Positions 47,174 through 57,668 of a stretch of 64,000 nt of DNA are shown piece by piece. Position numbers and translations under genes: made by a program. The first letter of the stretch is position 1. Each line of letters starts with the position of its first letter. The notes beneath the pieces were generated by a model, which had not been told where the DNA came from, did no database searches, and worked only from the letters and a program-made list of their open reading frames with translations. Source of the DNA: Meandrina meandrites (lineage: Eukaryota; Cnidaria; Anthozoa; Scleractinia; Meandrinidae); assembly GCA_963693305.1 (NCBI GenBank), contig OY855905.1, forward strand, positions 22,659,437 to 22,723,436. Reading direction: 5' to 3'.

Positions 47174-47488
47174 ATTCTCGTCCCCATAGCCCTTTTCGCT
47201 TCTCTTAGCCGGCTGGGGCCTTGGCACGAGAAACGAAGGGCTCTGGGGACATAGGATTTTTGAATTAATTTGAATTTTTTTATGGTTGTTTGAGACAAAG
47301 AAATCTTGAGCGGAAGTAAAACACGCCATGACTGTCCCACACAGTCTTTAGAAACATCACGACTGCATACATGAAGACCGGAAGTCCTAGAATCTGGGAC
47401 TGGAAATCCTGTGTCCCCAGAGCCCTTCGTTTCTCGTGCCAAGGGCCTGTCGGCTAAGAGAAGCGAAAAGGGCTATGGGAACGAGAAT
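47174..47488. mobile_element. 315-bp hairpin MITE, CTCGTCCCC family
   Basis: The ends ATTCTCGTCCCCATAGCCC and GGGCTATGGGAACGAGAAT start inverted arms of about 80 bp. The arms contain CTTTTCGCTTCTCTTAGCCG and GGCACGAGAAACGAAGGGCT. It abuts the right end of the long inverted-repeat element. Confidence 0.8.
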
Positions 47489-47559
47489 GAGAAAACCATA
47501 CTTCGATGAAGGTTAAATTTCACCGGGAAAAATAAGTCATCTCAGAGTACTATGTATTT

Positions 47560-48640
47560 CCCTGAAACGTATTAAAATCGTAATTACGCCATATTTTAGC
47601 TTGGAACACGTTAAAGCTGATGTCTATTTATGTTCGATCGAAACAGCTGCGAGTGCCACTGAAATAGCTCAAAGGCAGTATCGAAGTACTGTATCTTCTA
47701 ATTAGTCCGTAAAAGATGGTAAGTTGATCCTGAGCTCTTCTTAGCTCAGCGTTTGTAGCCAGCAACGCAATAAAGGAAGTATTTTTTCACTAATATATAA
47801 GAGGCTTCTAAGCTTTATATTAAAATATTTGTTTCAGTACAGTTTGCATGAATTTGACATTTAGGCCATCCCCTTTTTTTCTTTGTTTAGCGTCGTCCGA
47901 CCGACCCAGATTTTCACGTTTTCAAAAAAAAAGTTATGCAGAAGGCAATGACACATTTTTTCAAACAAATGTCACTTTAATCCGAACGATAGGCAATTTT
48001 TTGCCATACAGTTTTGGTGGTTCATCCCTTTTTCGCTGTTCTCGCTTGACTTTAAACCACGATGTCGATTTTTCCTTCCTCCATTGCCGCCATGTTGACT
48101 GTATAGCCACGTCTTGTTGTTTCCAGGATCCACGAATATGACTCCTTTCCCATTTTTTTTTTTGCTTCTTTTTTTTGTCTTTTTTGTCTTTTCCGAGCGA
48201 CCGACCCAAAATCAGAAAACGCATTCGACAATAAACGAAAAACAAAAAGGGGATGGCCTTAAATTGACAACAAACTTTTTCATTTCTTCTCTACCATTTG
48301 ATGTAATTCTATAGGATATTGAATGTCGACTCCCAAAAAACAAAGGATGGTCAAGGAAAACAAATTTCGCTTGAATCTCTCTTTCCTACGTTTTATGACT
48401 TATTCCTTGGCCTAAAAGGTCAGTTCATAGATTCTTCGATTTATGTGAAAATGTCAAAAATGATCGTGAATGATAGTTGACAACTTTTGCAATGCGCAGT
48501 TAGTAACGTCTGGTCCTGTCTGGTTCTTGTCAGTTTCTTTTTTCCTAATTTGTTTGCCCGACGATCTGAGGAATTTTTAGTTTTGAATAGCGACTACGAG
48601 CAGTCCTTTTTAAGCGATGGTGGTGACGTCATCGCTTAAT
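47560..48640 (+). repeat. segmental duplicate, copy 1 (copy 2 at 52990)
   Basis: Ordered similarity to 52990-53760 includes GTGCCACT, AAGTTGAT(C/G)CTGAGC, AAGGAAGTATT, TTTGCATGAATTTGACATTT, TATAGGATATTG and TCTGGTTCTTGTCAGTTT. Copy 1 is interrupted by a MITE. No gene is carried. Confidence 0.75.
47864..48261. mobile_element. about 400-bp TIR MITE
   Basis: The left end TTAGGCCATCCCCTTTTTTT and right end AAAAAGGGGATGGCCTTA are inverted repeats. The empty site is visible in the duplicate at about 53406-53420. AATTTGACA and AAATTGACA flank it as an approximate 9-bp duplication. Confidence 0.8.
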
Positions 48641-51600
48641 GTCGTCGTGCGAGTGGACGGGATCTGTTGTCTGTTGCGATCGACCGATCAGTAGAACCGA
48701 ATAGGTCTGGGAAAAGAAATCAAGTCAACTCAACAAAATCCGGTCGCGTAGAACTCAAAGCAAAATACTCCTGGGCAGTCTGAAAGGACTAATTTAAAGT
48801 ATAAACGAAACAGACAAATTATATTTGATGCGTTCTTTAAGATTTAGTGAACAGAAATCTTTCCATTCTTTTAAAACAAAAGGTGTAAGCAATTTCAAGA
48901 CAGCATTTGACCTTGCATCGTATATCGTATATCGGATGTCACGCCAAGATAACGCAACTTTTGTTGAACAGTCACTCAGCACAGAAGTTGTCAGCTACTT
49001 TTATTTACCTTAATCAGTTTTTGACCATATCAAACTTAGCCTATTGTTATGGTTAGAATTTTTCTGGCACAATGAAGCTATTGTTGCTATTGTTGTGTTC
49101 CTGTTCGGTGTCGCCAAATTACACTCGGGTTAAATCGAATCCAGTCGGCACATTGCTGATGATGACATTTTGGTCCTAACGGGGGCCTACTTGGGAAAGC
49201 ACAGACAGACTAACAAGTTTGAATAAAAAGTAAAGCGAGGTTTGATGTTTAAAGCGTCGGTTCGCATAAGTAAGATGAGGTTTCATGTTCAAGGTCGGTT
49301 CGTTGTTCAAAAGCATAAATAAAAAGTTAAGCAAGGTTCCATGATCTAACCATCGGTTGGAAAGCGCGCAGGATAAGCGAGGTTTCATGTTCTAAGCGTC
49401 GGTTGGAATATTCACAAGTTTGAATAAAAAGTTAAGCGAGGCTCTATCTGCTTTATGTTCAAAGCGCGCCTGGGAAAGCGCGTCAGTTCAAATGTTTACA
49501 AGTTGGAATAAAAAGTTAATCCAGCCATTAAAATTGATGACATTTACGTGCGTAATAGCAAAATAATAATGCAGCTGTGTTTGAAAATTCGTCTCGACCA
49601 AGAGAAAATGAAGGTAGAATTAGAAGCTATTTTTTTTCCTCTCATGCAGAGTCGTTATGAATTTCCCGGCCTATCCTTGGCCAGGGGCAGTCAATGGGGC
49701 GAAACGAAGTAAATCCGGCAAAAATCGTTTTCAAGAAGGCTTCTTGAAAACTTTTGCCCCTCCGACTTTGCCGGGTTTACTTCGTGATAGATGCATAAAA
49801 TAAAATAGAGAAAAAAGTATGGACGGCTTGCGTCTGCGGAAAAAGTTGAACCATATTTCACTTCTTTCGCAGACTCGAGACGTCTTTACATTTTTGCAGC
49901 GGAGCGAGCGCAGCGAGCGAGCAGTAGTTACACTGCTGCTCACCCGCTTCCCTGGCTCCGAAGCAATTAAGGCTATGTTGTTTATTAAAATCGTAGCTGT
50001 ATGGCGATACAAAAATTTGTTCTCTTTAGTATACAGTGGAACCCCGATATAACGATACACCATATAAAAAAAATATTCCTATCCGCAATGTTATGGCATG
50101 GCCTGAACTTTCCCATGGGAATAATCCTTCGCAAAAGGAATTTCCCTGCGGTCGCCTCTCAATTCTAAATAACGCTGCCCTGATAACCCTAATGTAACCC
50201 TAACACTTCGTGCTTACACTAACTTCTTATTTTGGAAAACCGATTTTCAGTAATCCCGAGTCTCTTTGCATAGCCTGCATCTCTTCTATATCAAAAGTGG
50301 ATTGCAAAGGAATTACCCTGTGATTGCCTTACAGCTTCGAAAACGCAACCCTATAGGGTAAATGCTAACTCTAGGTGCAGCTAACTCTAACTTTTGGAAA
50401 AACGAATCCATAACGTCTTCAGTGACTTTCAAAAGAAAACAATTAACAAAGTACTTAGAACAATCTATAGAGATCTTTTGTGGAAATCCAAACCAAGGTT
50501 AATAGACAAACCCAATCATGACCACTGATGGAAGTTACTGTTCAGAAATAAGAGCTCTTAAAATAGAACTAAGCGCTTGAGGTTACAAAACTCTTTGTGC
50601 GGGCTTTCGGGCCCTTGAATCACACTGGCACGGAAGCTACGAAATAGTAAGCAACTGATAAACTAAACATCGTGCGGTTCGAATGTTCACAAGATGGAAT
50701 AAACAGTCAGACGAGTTCTTATTTTCAAAGCGTCCGTTCGCATCTTCAAAAGTTTGACTCTCATTTCACAAATAACTTTCAAGAAATATCTTATATATTT
50801 AAGACAGAAAAAAGCACCGATCCTAATCTTGCCTGAGATTTTTACCTCAAAATATCTCTCAACTCTCCAACTGAACGCGCAGCTATTGCTCTGCGGTATA
50901 TCACTCCCAAAATAGATAACTTTGGCGGAAATTATTTTAGCTATATATGTATATTGTTGTATTCGAGAGCGTTTGCCTTTACGTGTACGTTTTTATTACA
51001 GGTTTAATTTTATCCAAATTAAAAATTTAATCAAGCGCTTCTCTGATAAAAAAGATGTGTAAATTAAACTGTTATAACGACAAAGTTGTTTTAACCGACT
51101 GAGTCTGTAGACTCTGCAGGCTTAGACTAAATAAATGTGTTTGCAAGCCGAATTAAACTGACATTTCCGCGCGGAATTAGTAAAATGAAAATTCCTCACT
51201 TCGAATTTTCCAAGAATTATCTTACCTTACAGATGCAAACGTGGCTTTTTTTTTGTACCGTTCTTTCGGTGTAAAGCGCCCCACTGAACCAAGGAAGTTC
51301 AGTCTTTCACTAACACAATTAATAACTATGGTGACAAATAACAAGGAATTTCTTGAAAGGAATAATATTGGAATAATATTGACATTCTGTCAGCAGCTCC
51401 TGTTTGCAAGAAAAAAACTCATTTTCCATTATAAGCATTTTCAACAGTTCTTGATATAATCTAAAATTAAGGTAATTAGAGAGTAACGGAAACAATTTTC
51501 AATGACTTGTTACTCGTTTTATCCAAATTAGTTTTAACAACCGCTAAAACTTAAGCGAGTGCTTTGCTAATAAGATGTTTAATTTCTAATAATGTCTAGC

Positions 51601-52989
51601 TTTTCTTCTTTTGCAAAATTATATTTGACTCCAAAATATGTTAATTACCCTCATCCCGGGAGACAAAAGATAGCTGTCAAAGTCACACCTGCATTTCGTT
51701 TGACGCTACACATTTGCACATTTCAAGCTTATAGTATTCACAGTTCCCTTTTGCATTCCCGTTTCCCTAGATATGGCTAACGCGGGCTCTGGCGACCCAT
51801 TGTACATCACCGGCTGACCTACTACATTCAGTGGTTCTATTGCGAACTTTCAAGTTCAATTGCGAAAGCGCTATCATGGCCAGAGTTTGTTCACATTGAT
51901 GGGGGCGAGGGAAGCCAAAGTATAGTTTGATAACGCGCTACAACCCCTGTACAAGGATATAACTGTGCGGAAAAAGACCAGCTGACTTGTATTCAATTTA
52001 GGAGTGTTTGAATTTTGTAAGGCTTTGTCTCAAACTTCCCCCACCCCACTCCCTTTTAGATGTGTCCAAGCTACAACAATCATTCCAACACCCTCCACCA
52101 CAAAGCCTAGGTTTGTAACACTCATCGCTTCCGAAGAATTTTGTATTTCGCACTCGGCGATCTGGCTACGCGTCGGTGATTCCTAACTATTGCCTTACAA
52201 ACAATAGAGCCCCTTTCCATCAAACAATAGTTAAGACCATAAAAGGAGCGAAAAGTTAGACTTATTGCCCAGCCAAAATCCCAACCGAAAGTTTGATACG
52301 CAAATGTCCTGAAAATTATTAAAGACCCCTTGTGAAACGTCATCGCTTCTGCATACATTGCGTGCCGTTTATTTGCTTTGCCCCTTGAATAATGTCCGTG
52401 GAAAATCTGGGAGAGAAACGACTGACAATCATAAATTTTACAATTAAATACTAGTGAATTTACTCTCAAAACAAAAGATATCAAAATCGAATTGTTCGGT
52501 AAAAATATCAAACGTTATAAAGGAGAGAGGTGACAAGAAAAACGAAAATCATCAACTACGGTCCTCAGGCGGTGTTGGACACGCTTCAGGTGACATTTTT
52601 CGACTAATCATATATCAATACTGACAGCCAACATTAAAACCTCTGTATGGCAGTTAGGTTAGTTTTTAGGCTTGAGATTTAACATAGTAAGAAAAAGTAT
52701 GAGGAGTATGACTTTACCGTCTGGTTGGAAAACGGTGAGATCAGAATGTACTGTTTATTTGTAACAGAAAACAAAACTTACATATAGCTATGCAAAGTCA
52801 CCATTTATGTAATTACATGGCGAGTGTCGAAAGTAATTCCCGTTTGCTTTAGTTTTGCATTACTTCCCTTAGTTATTTGTTTTTAAAAGCTCGCACCACT
52901 TTTTCAGCTAATAAGAAGTAAAACCAAAACTAATCGGTACTCGCTCATACACGATTCCCCGTTTTCAGTTTATTTTCAAGCTGTCACAG
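48641..52989. other. intergenic, no supported gene
   Basis: Only short open frames occur. A hairpin (GAAGGCTTCTTGAAAAC around 49730) and a degenerate minisatellite (49195-49520) lie within. Sequence at 52430-52989 recurs at 56760-57100. Confidence 0.5.
49195..49520. repeat. degenerate minisatellite
   Basis: About five diverged units share GTTTGAATAAAAAGTTAAGC, GAGGTTTCATGTTC and AAGCGTCGGTT. A stray unit appears near 50680-50750. Confidence 0.7.
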
Positions 52990-52990
52990 G
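52430..52990 (+). repeat. segmental similarity to 56760-57100
   Basis: Shared blocks in the same order include GAATTTACTCT, ATCAAAATCGAATT, GTTATAAAGGAGAGAGGTGA, AAGTAAAACCA/AGGTAAAACCAGAAC and ACTCGCTCAT. Moderately diverged and non-coding. Confidence 0.6.
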
Positions 52991-53760
52991 ATTAAAGTTT
53001 TGAACATGTTCAAAAAAGGCTGATGTCCTATTTATGTTCGAGATAACGGTTGAAGACGTGGGAGAAGGCAAATTCAAAGATGGTTCGAAATGGCTGCGCG
53101 TGCCACTCAAATATCGCTAAAGAGGTGTATTAAAAAAAAAGCAGTGGACAAATCCAAAAGAAAACAAGCTCGGTCCAAGATAGTGAAAAATTCGAAGAAG
53201 ACGTTCTTCGAAATAACTAAGATACACTCGGAATGAACGTATACTGTACCTTATTTAATTGTCCGTATAGGATGTTAAGTTGATGCTGAGCCCGTCTAAG
53301 CTTGTTGAAGTTTTTTTAGCAGTCGCAGCCACCAGCACAAGGAAGTATTAAATCCACTCATACATAAAAGCTTAATATTTGTTACAATACGTACAATTTG
53401 CATGAATTTGACATTTGAATTCACTTCTTCTCTACCTTGACATGTAATTTTATAGGATATTGCATATCAACCCCTCAAAAAAGTCGTGGATAACCAGCTA
53501 CTTAAAAATAGAGTATGGTCAAGGAAAACTAATTCCAATTGAATCCCCAATAATTTTGTTTCCTTAGTTTTGTTACTTACGTATGGAAAGCCAGCTTATC
53601 GAGTCTTGGGTTTATGTGAAAAATGATCGTGAATGACAGTTGTCAACGTTTGGACCCGTTTGCAATGCAGAGTCTTTATCGTCTGGTTCTTGTCAGTTTG
53701 TCGTTTTAATTTGTCTGCCCGTCCCCCGGAAGTTTTAATTTCGTCAATGTACCACACTGC
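52990..53760 (+). repeat. segmental duplicate, copy 2
   Basis: Partner of 47560-48640. It lacks the MITE and therefore shows the pre-insertion site. Confidence 0.75.
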
Positions 53761-54089
53761 TGTACTACCGTGATGCGTTGTAGATTGCACAATTAAACTA
53801 GTGGTAACCACAGGTTACAAAGTTCGGGCATAAATGCACTTTCAGAGCCTTAAGTTTAAGACGTGGGCAGTCGGCAGCCTTATTTTCGCAGCAATAATTC
53901 AAAGAGATCGTGAGAACTTCTAAGACAACGTGGATATCACAGCAAATCGTCGGTCTTTCTGTAGGTACCAGATGCACTGAAATGAAGTCACATTGTTTTG
54001 CCTTTGTTTGTGATTATTTGTATTGTTTCTTATCTTTTATTTCTTTTGTTTTACGTCATCTGTGTCCGGTACCTACAGAAACATCAAAT

Positions 54090-54460
54090 CTTCTCAAAAG
54101 CAGCGCTTGAACAACAGTGCAACGTCGATAAAATCACAGCAAATCTTCTCAAATGAAAACAGCGCTTGAACTAGCCTGTTCTTTTTCGCTTCGCTCGCGC
54201 TTGGTCCACTGACCGAGAGCCTGGAACAAGCTTGCGCTACCCTTGAACAACAGACAACGTCGATAAAATCACAGCAATCTTCTCAAAAGCAGCGCTTGAA
54301 CAACAGACAGCGTCGATAAAATCACAGCAATCTTCTTAAAAGCAGGCCTTGAACAACAGACAATGTCAATAAAATCACAGCAATCTTCTTAAAAGCAGGC
54401 CTTGAACAACAGACAACGTCAATAAAATCACAGCAATCTTCTCAAAAGCAAAGAACGTCT
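54090..54460. repeat. 53-bp minisatellite
   Basis: Five to six copies of a unit of about 53 bp contain CTTGAACAACAGACAACGTC, GATAAAATCACAGCAATCTT and CTCAAAAGCA. The second unit is interrupted by about 70 bp (54172-54241). A stray copy lies at 54747-54800. Confidence 0.85.
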
Positions 54461-55062
54461 CATGCAATCTTCTATGGACAAAAGACACTTATTCCGAGTA
54501 ACGCGTCACACTTAATGCATGATTTCATCGTTTCCTATTGTCGCGAATGTTTTTATCGTTTCCTGTTGCCGCGAACCAATCAGAGTTGTTTTTTGATTGA
54601 CAGTTTTGCGAATTGTAGTCGAGCACGCGGTGTGAATTGAGATGTGATTTTCCTCGGTCGGTAAACTCGCTATGTTGTCAGTGTCGTAAGGAATTTTTCG
54701 AGGATAACCGTTTTTGGAATCATTCGCTTTGCCGTGGTTTATCTGTGATACAATCACAGCAAATCTTCTCAAAAGCAACACCTATAAAACAACGTCTGCA
54801 AAAAGTAATGTTTGCAATCTTCCATGCGACAAGCCTCGATCTTATGTGACAAACTTTTGCGATTGACTCATTTTTCGCATTCTTATCGTTCTTGTTGAAC
54901 AGATTTTTTTCTTTTCCGGTGTTACGACAAACTGTGGTGATTGACACATTTTTCGCATTCCGATTGTTCTTAGTGGAAGAACAAAATTTTCAACTTCCGC
55001 TTTGTGCATGCCTCTTATTAACGTGGCGCGCACGCGTAAAACGCAATCCTCTGGTCACTGTC

Positions 55063-55292
55063 CATTCTCGTCCCCAGAGGCCGCGATCCTTCTGGTCTGC
55101 GCCAGGAATCGAGACCTCTGGCCGCCCCCAAAATCGGTAGTCCGCGATTCACGGACTCATTGTCAAATACGACCAATCTGATTGGCTGAGAAACACAGAA
55201 CGAGTACTCTGCGCATGCTCAGAAATTGGGAGCGACCAGAGGTCTCGATCCCTGGCGCAGACCAGAAGGATCGCGGCCTCTGGGGACGAGAA
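55063..55292. mobile_element. 230-bp MITE with a 9-11 bp TSD
   Basis: Arms of about 57 bp begin CATTCTCGTCCCCAGAGGCC and end GCCTCTGGGGACGAGAA. TGGTCACTGTC is repeated at 55052-55062 and 55293-55303. This is Mutator-like by TSD length and belongs to the same end family as the MITEs at 39234 and 47174. Confidence 0.9.
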
Positions 55293-55571
55293 TGGTCACT
55301 GTCAAGATTAGGGTTGCGGGCCTCTCTTGGGCCCGCAATAAGTAAATAAACTATAAAAAGTATTGGAAGTCGTGTAAGTAGAGTATTGTAAATAGACGGT
55401 TGTGTTGTAAGCGTATTTGAATGTAAATCGTTTAAGTATCCCATTATAAGTACTGTTCAAACTACGGCTCGTGTCTCCACAGTATGTCTAAGTTCTTATT
55501 GCGCAAGGGGTTCTCAGTTAAAATCCATGAGTTAAGAGCCCTTCGCTTGCCCTCTTTATTCTCACAGCACC

Positions 55572-55950
55572 TTAAAGGGGCTTTGTCATGGATTTAACAG
55601 ATTTTCGAACAGCCAAAATTTTTATTTGTTGCGAATGAAACCTTAAAATAATGGTCCATTTTAATTAACAATTGCTATATTAGAGCACTGAAACTGTTAA
55701 CAAGCATCTTTGGCTGCGGATGGCTTGGATGGAAATGGATTGCAACTTGAAAAGTTAAGGCTAACCTTTTCAAGTTGTTTCCGAGCATCATCACACAATC
55801 AATATTTATAGCTATAGTCTCATTTCTATCCACAAATAAAGGTCATGTCTACCTAAAGATATTCAAAGATAATGTTTTCATCCTATTACTAATTTCAGAA
55901 CAGTTTAGACCAAAAATCTGCGAAATCCCCGTGACGTAACCCCTTTTTAA
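55572..55950. mobile_element. about 380-bp MITE with TTAA flanks
   Basis: TTAAAGGGGCTTTGTCA at the left and TGACGTAACCCCTTTTTAA at the right are imperfect inverted ends, each with TTAA at its outer edge. No coding sequence. Confidence 0.55.
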
Positions 55951-57668
55951 AATTGTGTCACTGAGTCACTAAACCCAACGCCAGGACTCAAACTTCTTTA
56001 GGACTTCGTCACAGATCTTTTTGCCTCAACTACTTCCCCTTTGGAGGTGTGAACACTGCTCATCAACGTACAGCCTGTAGAATTCATCGATGCTATAACA
56101 CTTCTTATGAACGTACCGGTAACGTTTGGGGATTATAGGTAAGTCACGCACAAGCTTACCACGCGCGCGAGGTTAGATCACGCCACACGAGGGGCCTCTC
56201 CTAACTACTGACACCACTTCTTCTCTAGTCAATTTCTTTTCACTAAATATCACTGACCTCCCGACAACTGGAATGGATTATATAGCGTTTATTTTTCTTA
56301 TATAAAGAATTTCTATGCGTTTCGTATATAAAACTATTATTTGGCTTGGTACTTTCAATGATAAGTCTGGCGTGCGATCGATCGATCTATCAGCTCACTC
56401 GCCTGCATAATAGCACGTGTACAGTGTTTAAACACCGCAAATTAAGCTACTTATTTATATAATTATTTACACCATAACTTTCGTACAATCCCGTGATGAA
56501 TATTTTGCAATTTTCTAAGTCTTAAACTCTACGCGTTACAGTAATTAATGTGAAGATGATCACATTTTGTCATTAACTGGATTCTGAAAAACTTGCAAAA
56601 CCGGTCTGTTCGACTCGATTTTCAATTGGCTAGTGTAAGCCGGTTTCATGTTCAGGCCCAGGCGGTTCAACCAGAAAATAACCTCAAAGGGAAAAGTGGA
56701 GTTGACAAAGATAGCGACAGCAAGGACGAAAGCGCGCGTTTACTCGCTAACAGTATCAATTTTTTTTCTGTCCACTTTATACTAAGGAATTTACTCTTAA
56801 ACAAGAGTGATCAAAATCGAATTTCTCCTTAAAATAGCAAGACGAAGGAAGCCTAGTTATAAAGGAGAGAGGTGAAAAGAATAAAGGAAATAATAAACTA
56901 CGATATACTACAAGTGGCAATCAGTGGGAGAAGTTGTTTTTTAAACTTGAAACATGCTTAAACTGTAGTGATTGGTTTAAATAACTCACGCCACTGTCTC
57001 AGCCAATCAGAGGTAAAACCAGAACTTATTGTGACTCGCTCATGCATGTTTGCCCGGTTGGTTCATTTGTAAGCTGTCAAGGTTATAAAGTTATTATTAA
57101 ATTTGTCTTCAGAAACTGGTTCCCTAGCCCCACACCCCTTACAAATAAGTTTAATTGATGGTACAAGAATCAGTGTTAACGCAAATACTTCATTCACATG
57201 AAGGTTAGGCTGCGTGCATGTCTGCTATTTCGCCAAGAAAATAAGAGACATATGCAAGAAGACTAATGAAATGTATCTCCGGGACTTAATCCACATTTGC
57301 ACCGGCCTTTTCGAGAATTAGGAAACACTATGATTAGAAAAAGATGGACCCAATGCTTTGCACGATCATCTTCGGTCAAGGGGATCTAATGAAAACTTGC
57401 CCTCTCCCTCCTTTAAATTCCTAAAGGCAAACTTATATTCAGTGCAGACTACAGGCAAGAAGCTAGTTCGCAGTTTGCATAGCAGCGGGCAGCTCTGGGT
57501 TTGCAACTCAGATGCAATCAGAAGTAATCATAAATACAAGTTCCAGTTCCATAACTATGAGCGAACTATGACATTTCAAGTTTCAAACAGGTTTGATACC
57601 AGTTTTGAGAATACTCCTGGGTAAGTCGCCTACAGATGCACTTGTTTTCGTGAACACTGGTAATCTTA
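55951..57668. other. intergenic downstream of GPCR B
   Basis: No supported gene. 56760-57100 is the diverged partner of 52430-52990. An 88-codon frame at 57358-57624 has no recognisable feature. Confidence 0.5.

Larger units (their letters stand above)
42058..47176. mobile_element. second 5-kb long inverted-repeat element
   Basis: The outer ends AATAGGACAATAAAATGAC and GTCATTTTATTGTCCTATT are inverted repeats. They continue into GGGAATATTGTTTATTTGCG and its mirror. Arms of roughly 0.9 kb (42058 to about 43015, and about 46205-47176) match as reverse complements once later insertions are set aside. Each end folds into its own hairpin around CTTGCGCTTCGCGCTC. No transposase was found in the 3.2-kb centre. 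Different family from the 20876-25882 element. Confidence 0.7.

Noticed and set aside
54090..54460. Possible CRISPR-like array
   Set aside because: Units are contiguous 53-bp tandem repeats without unique spacers, in a eukaryotic genome; it is a minisatellite.
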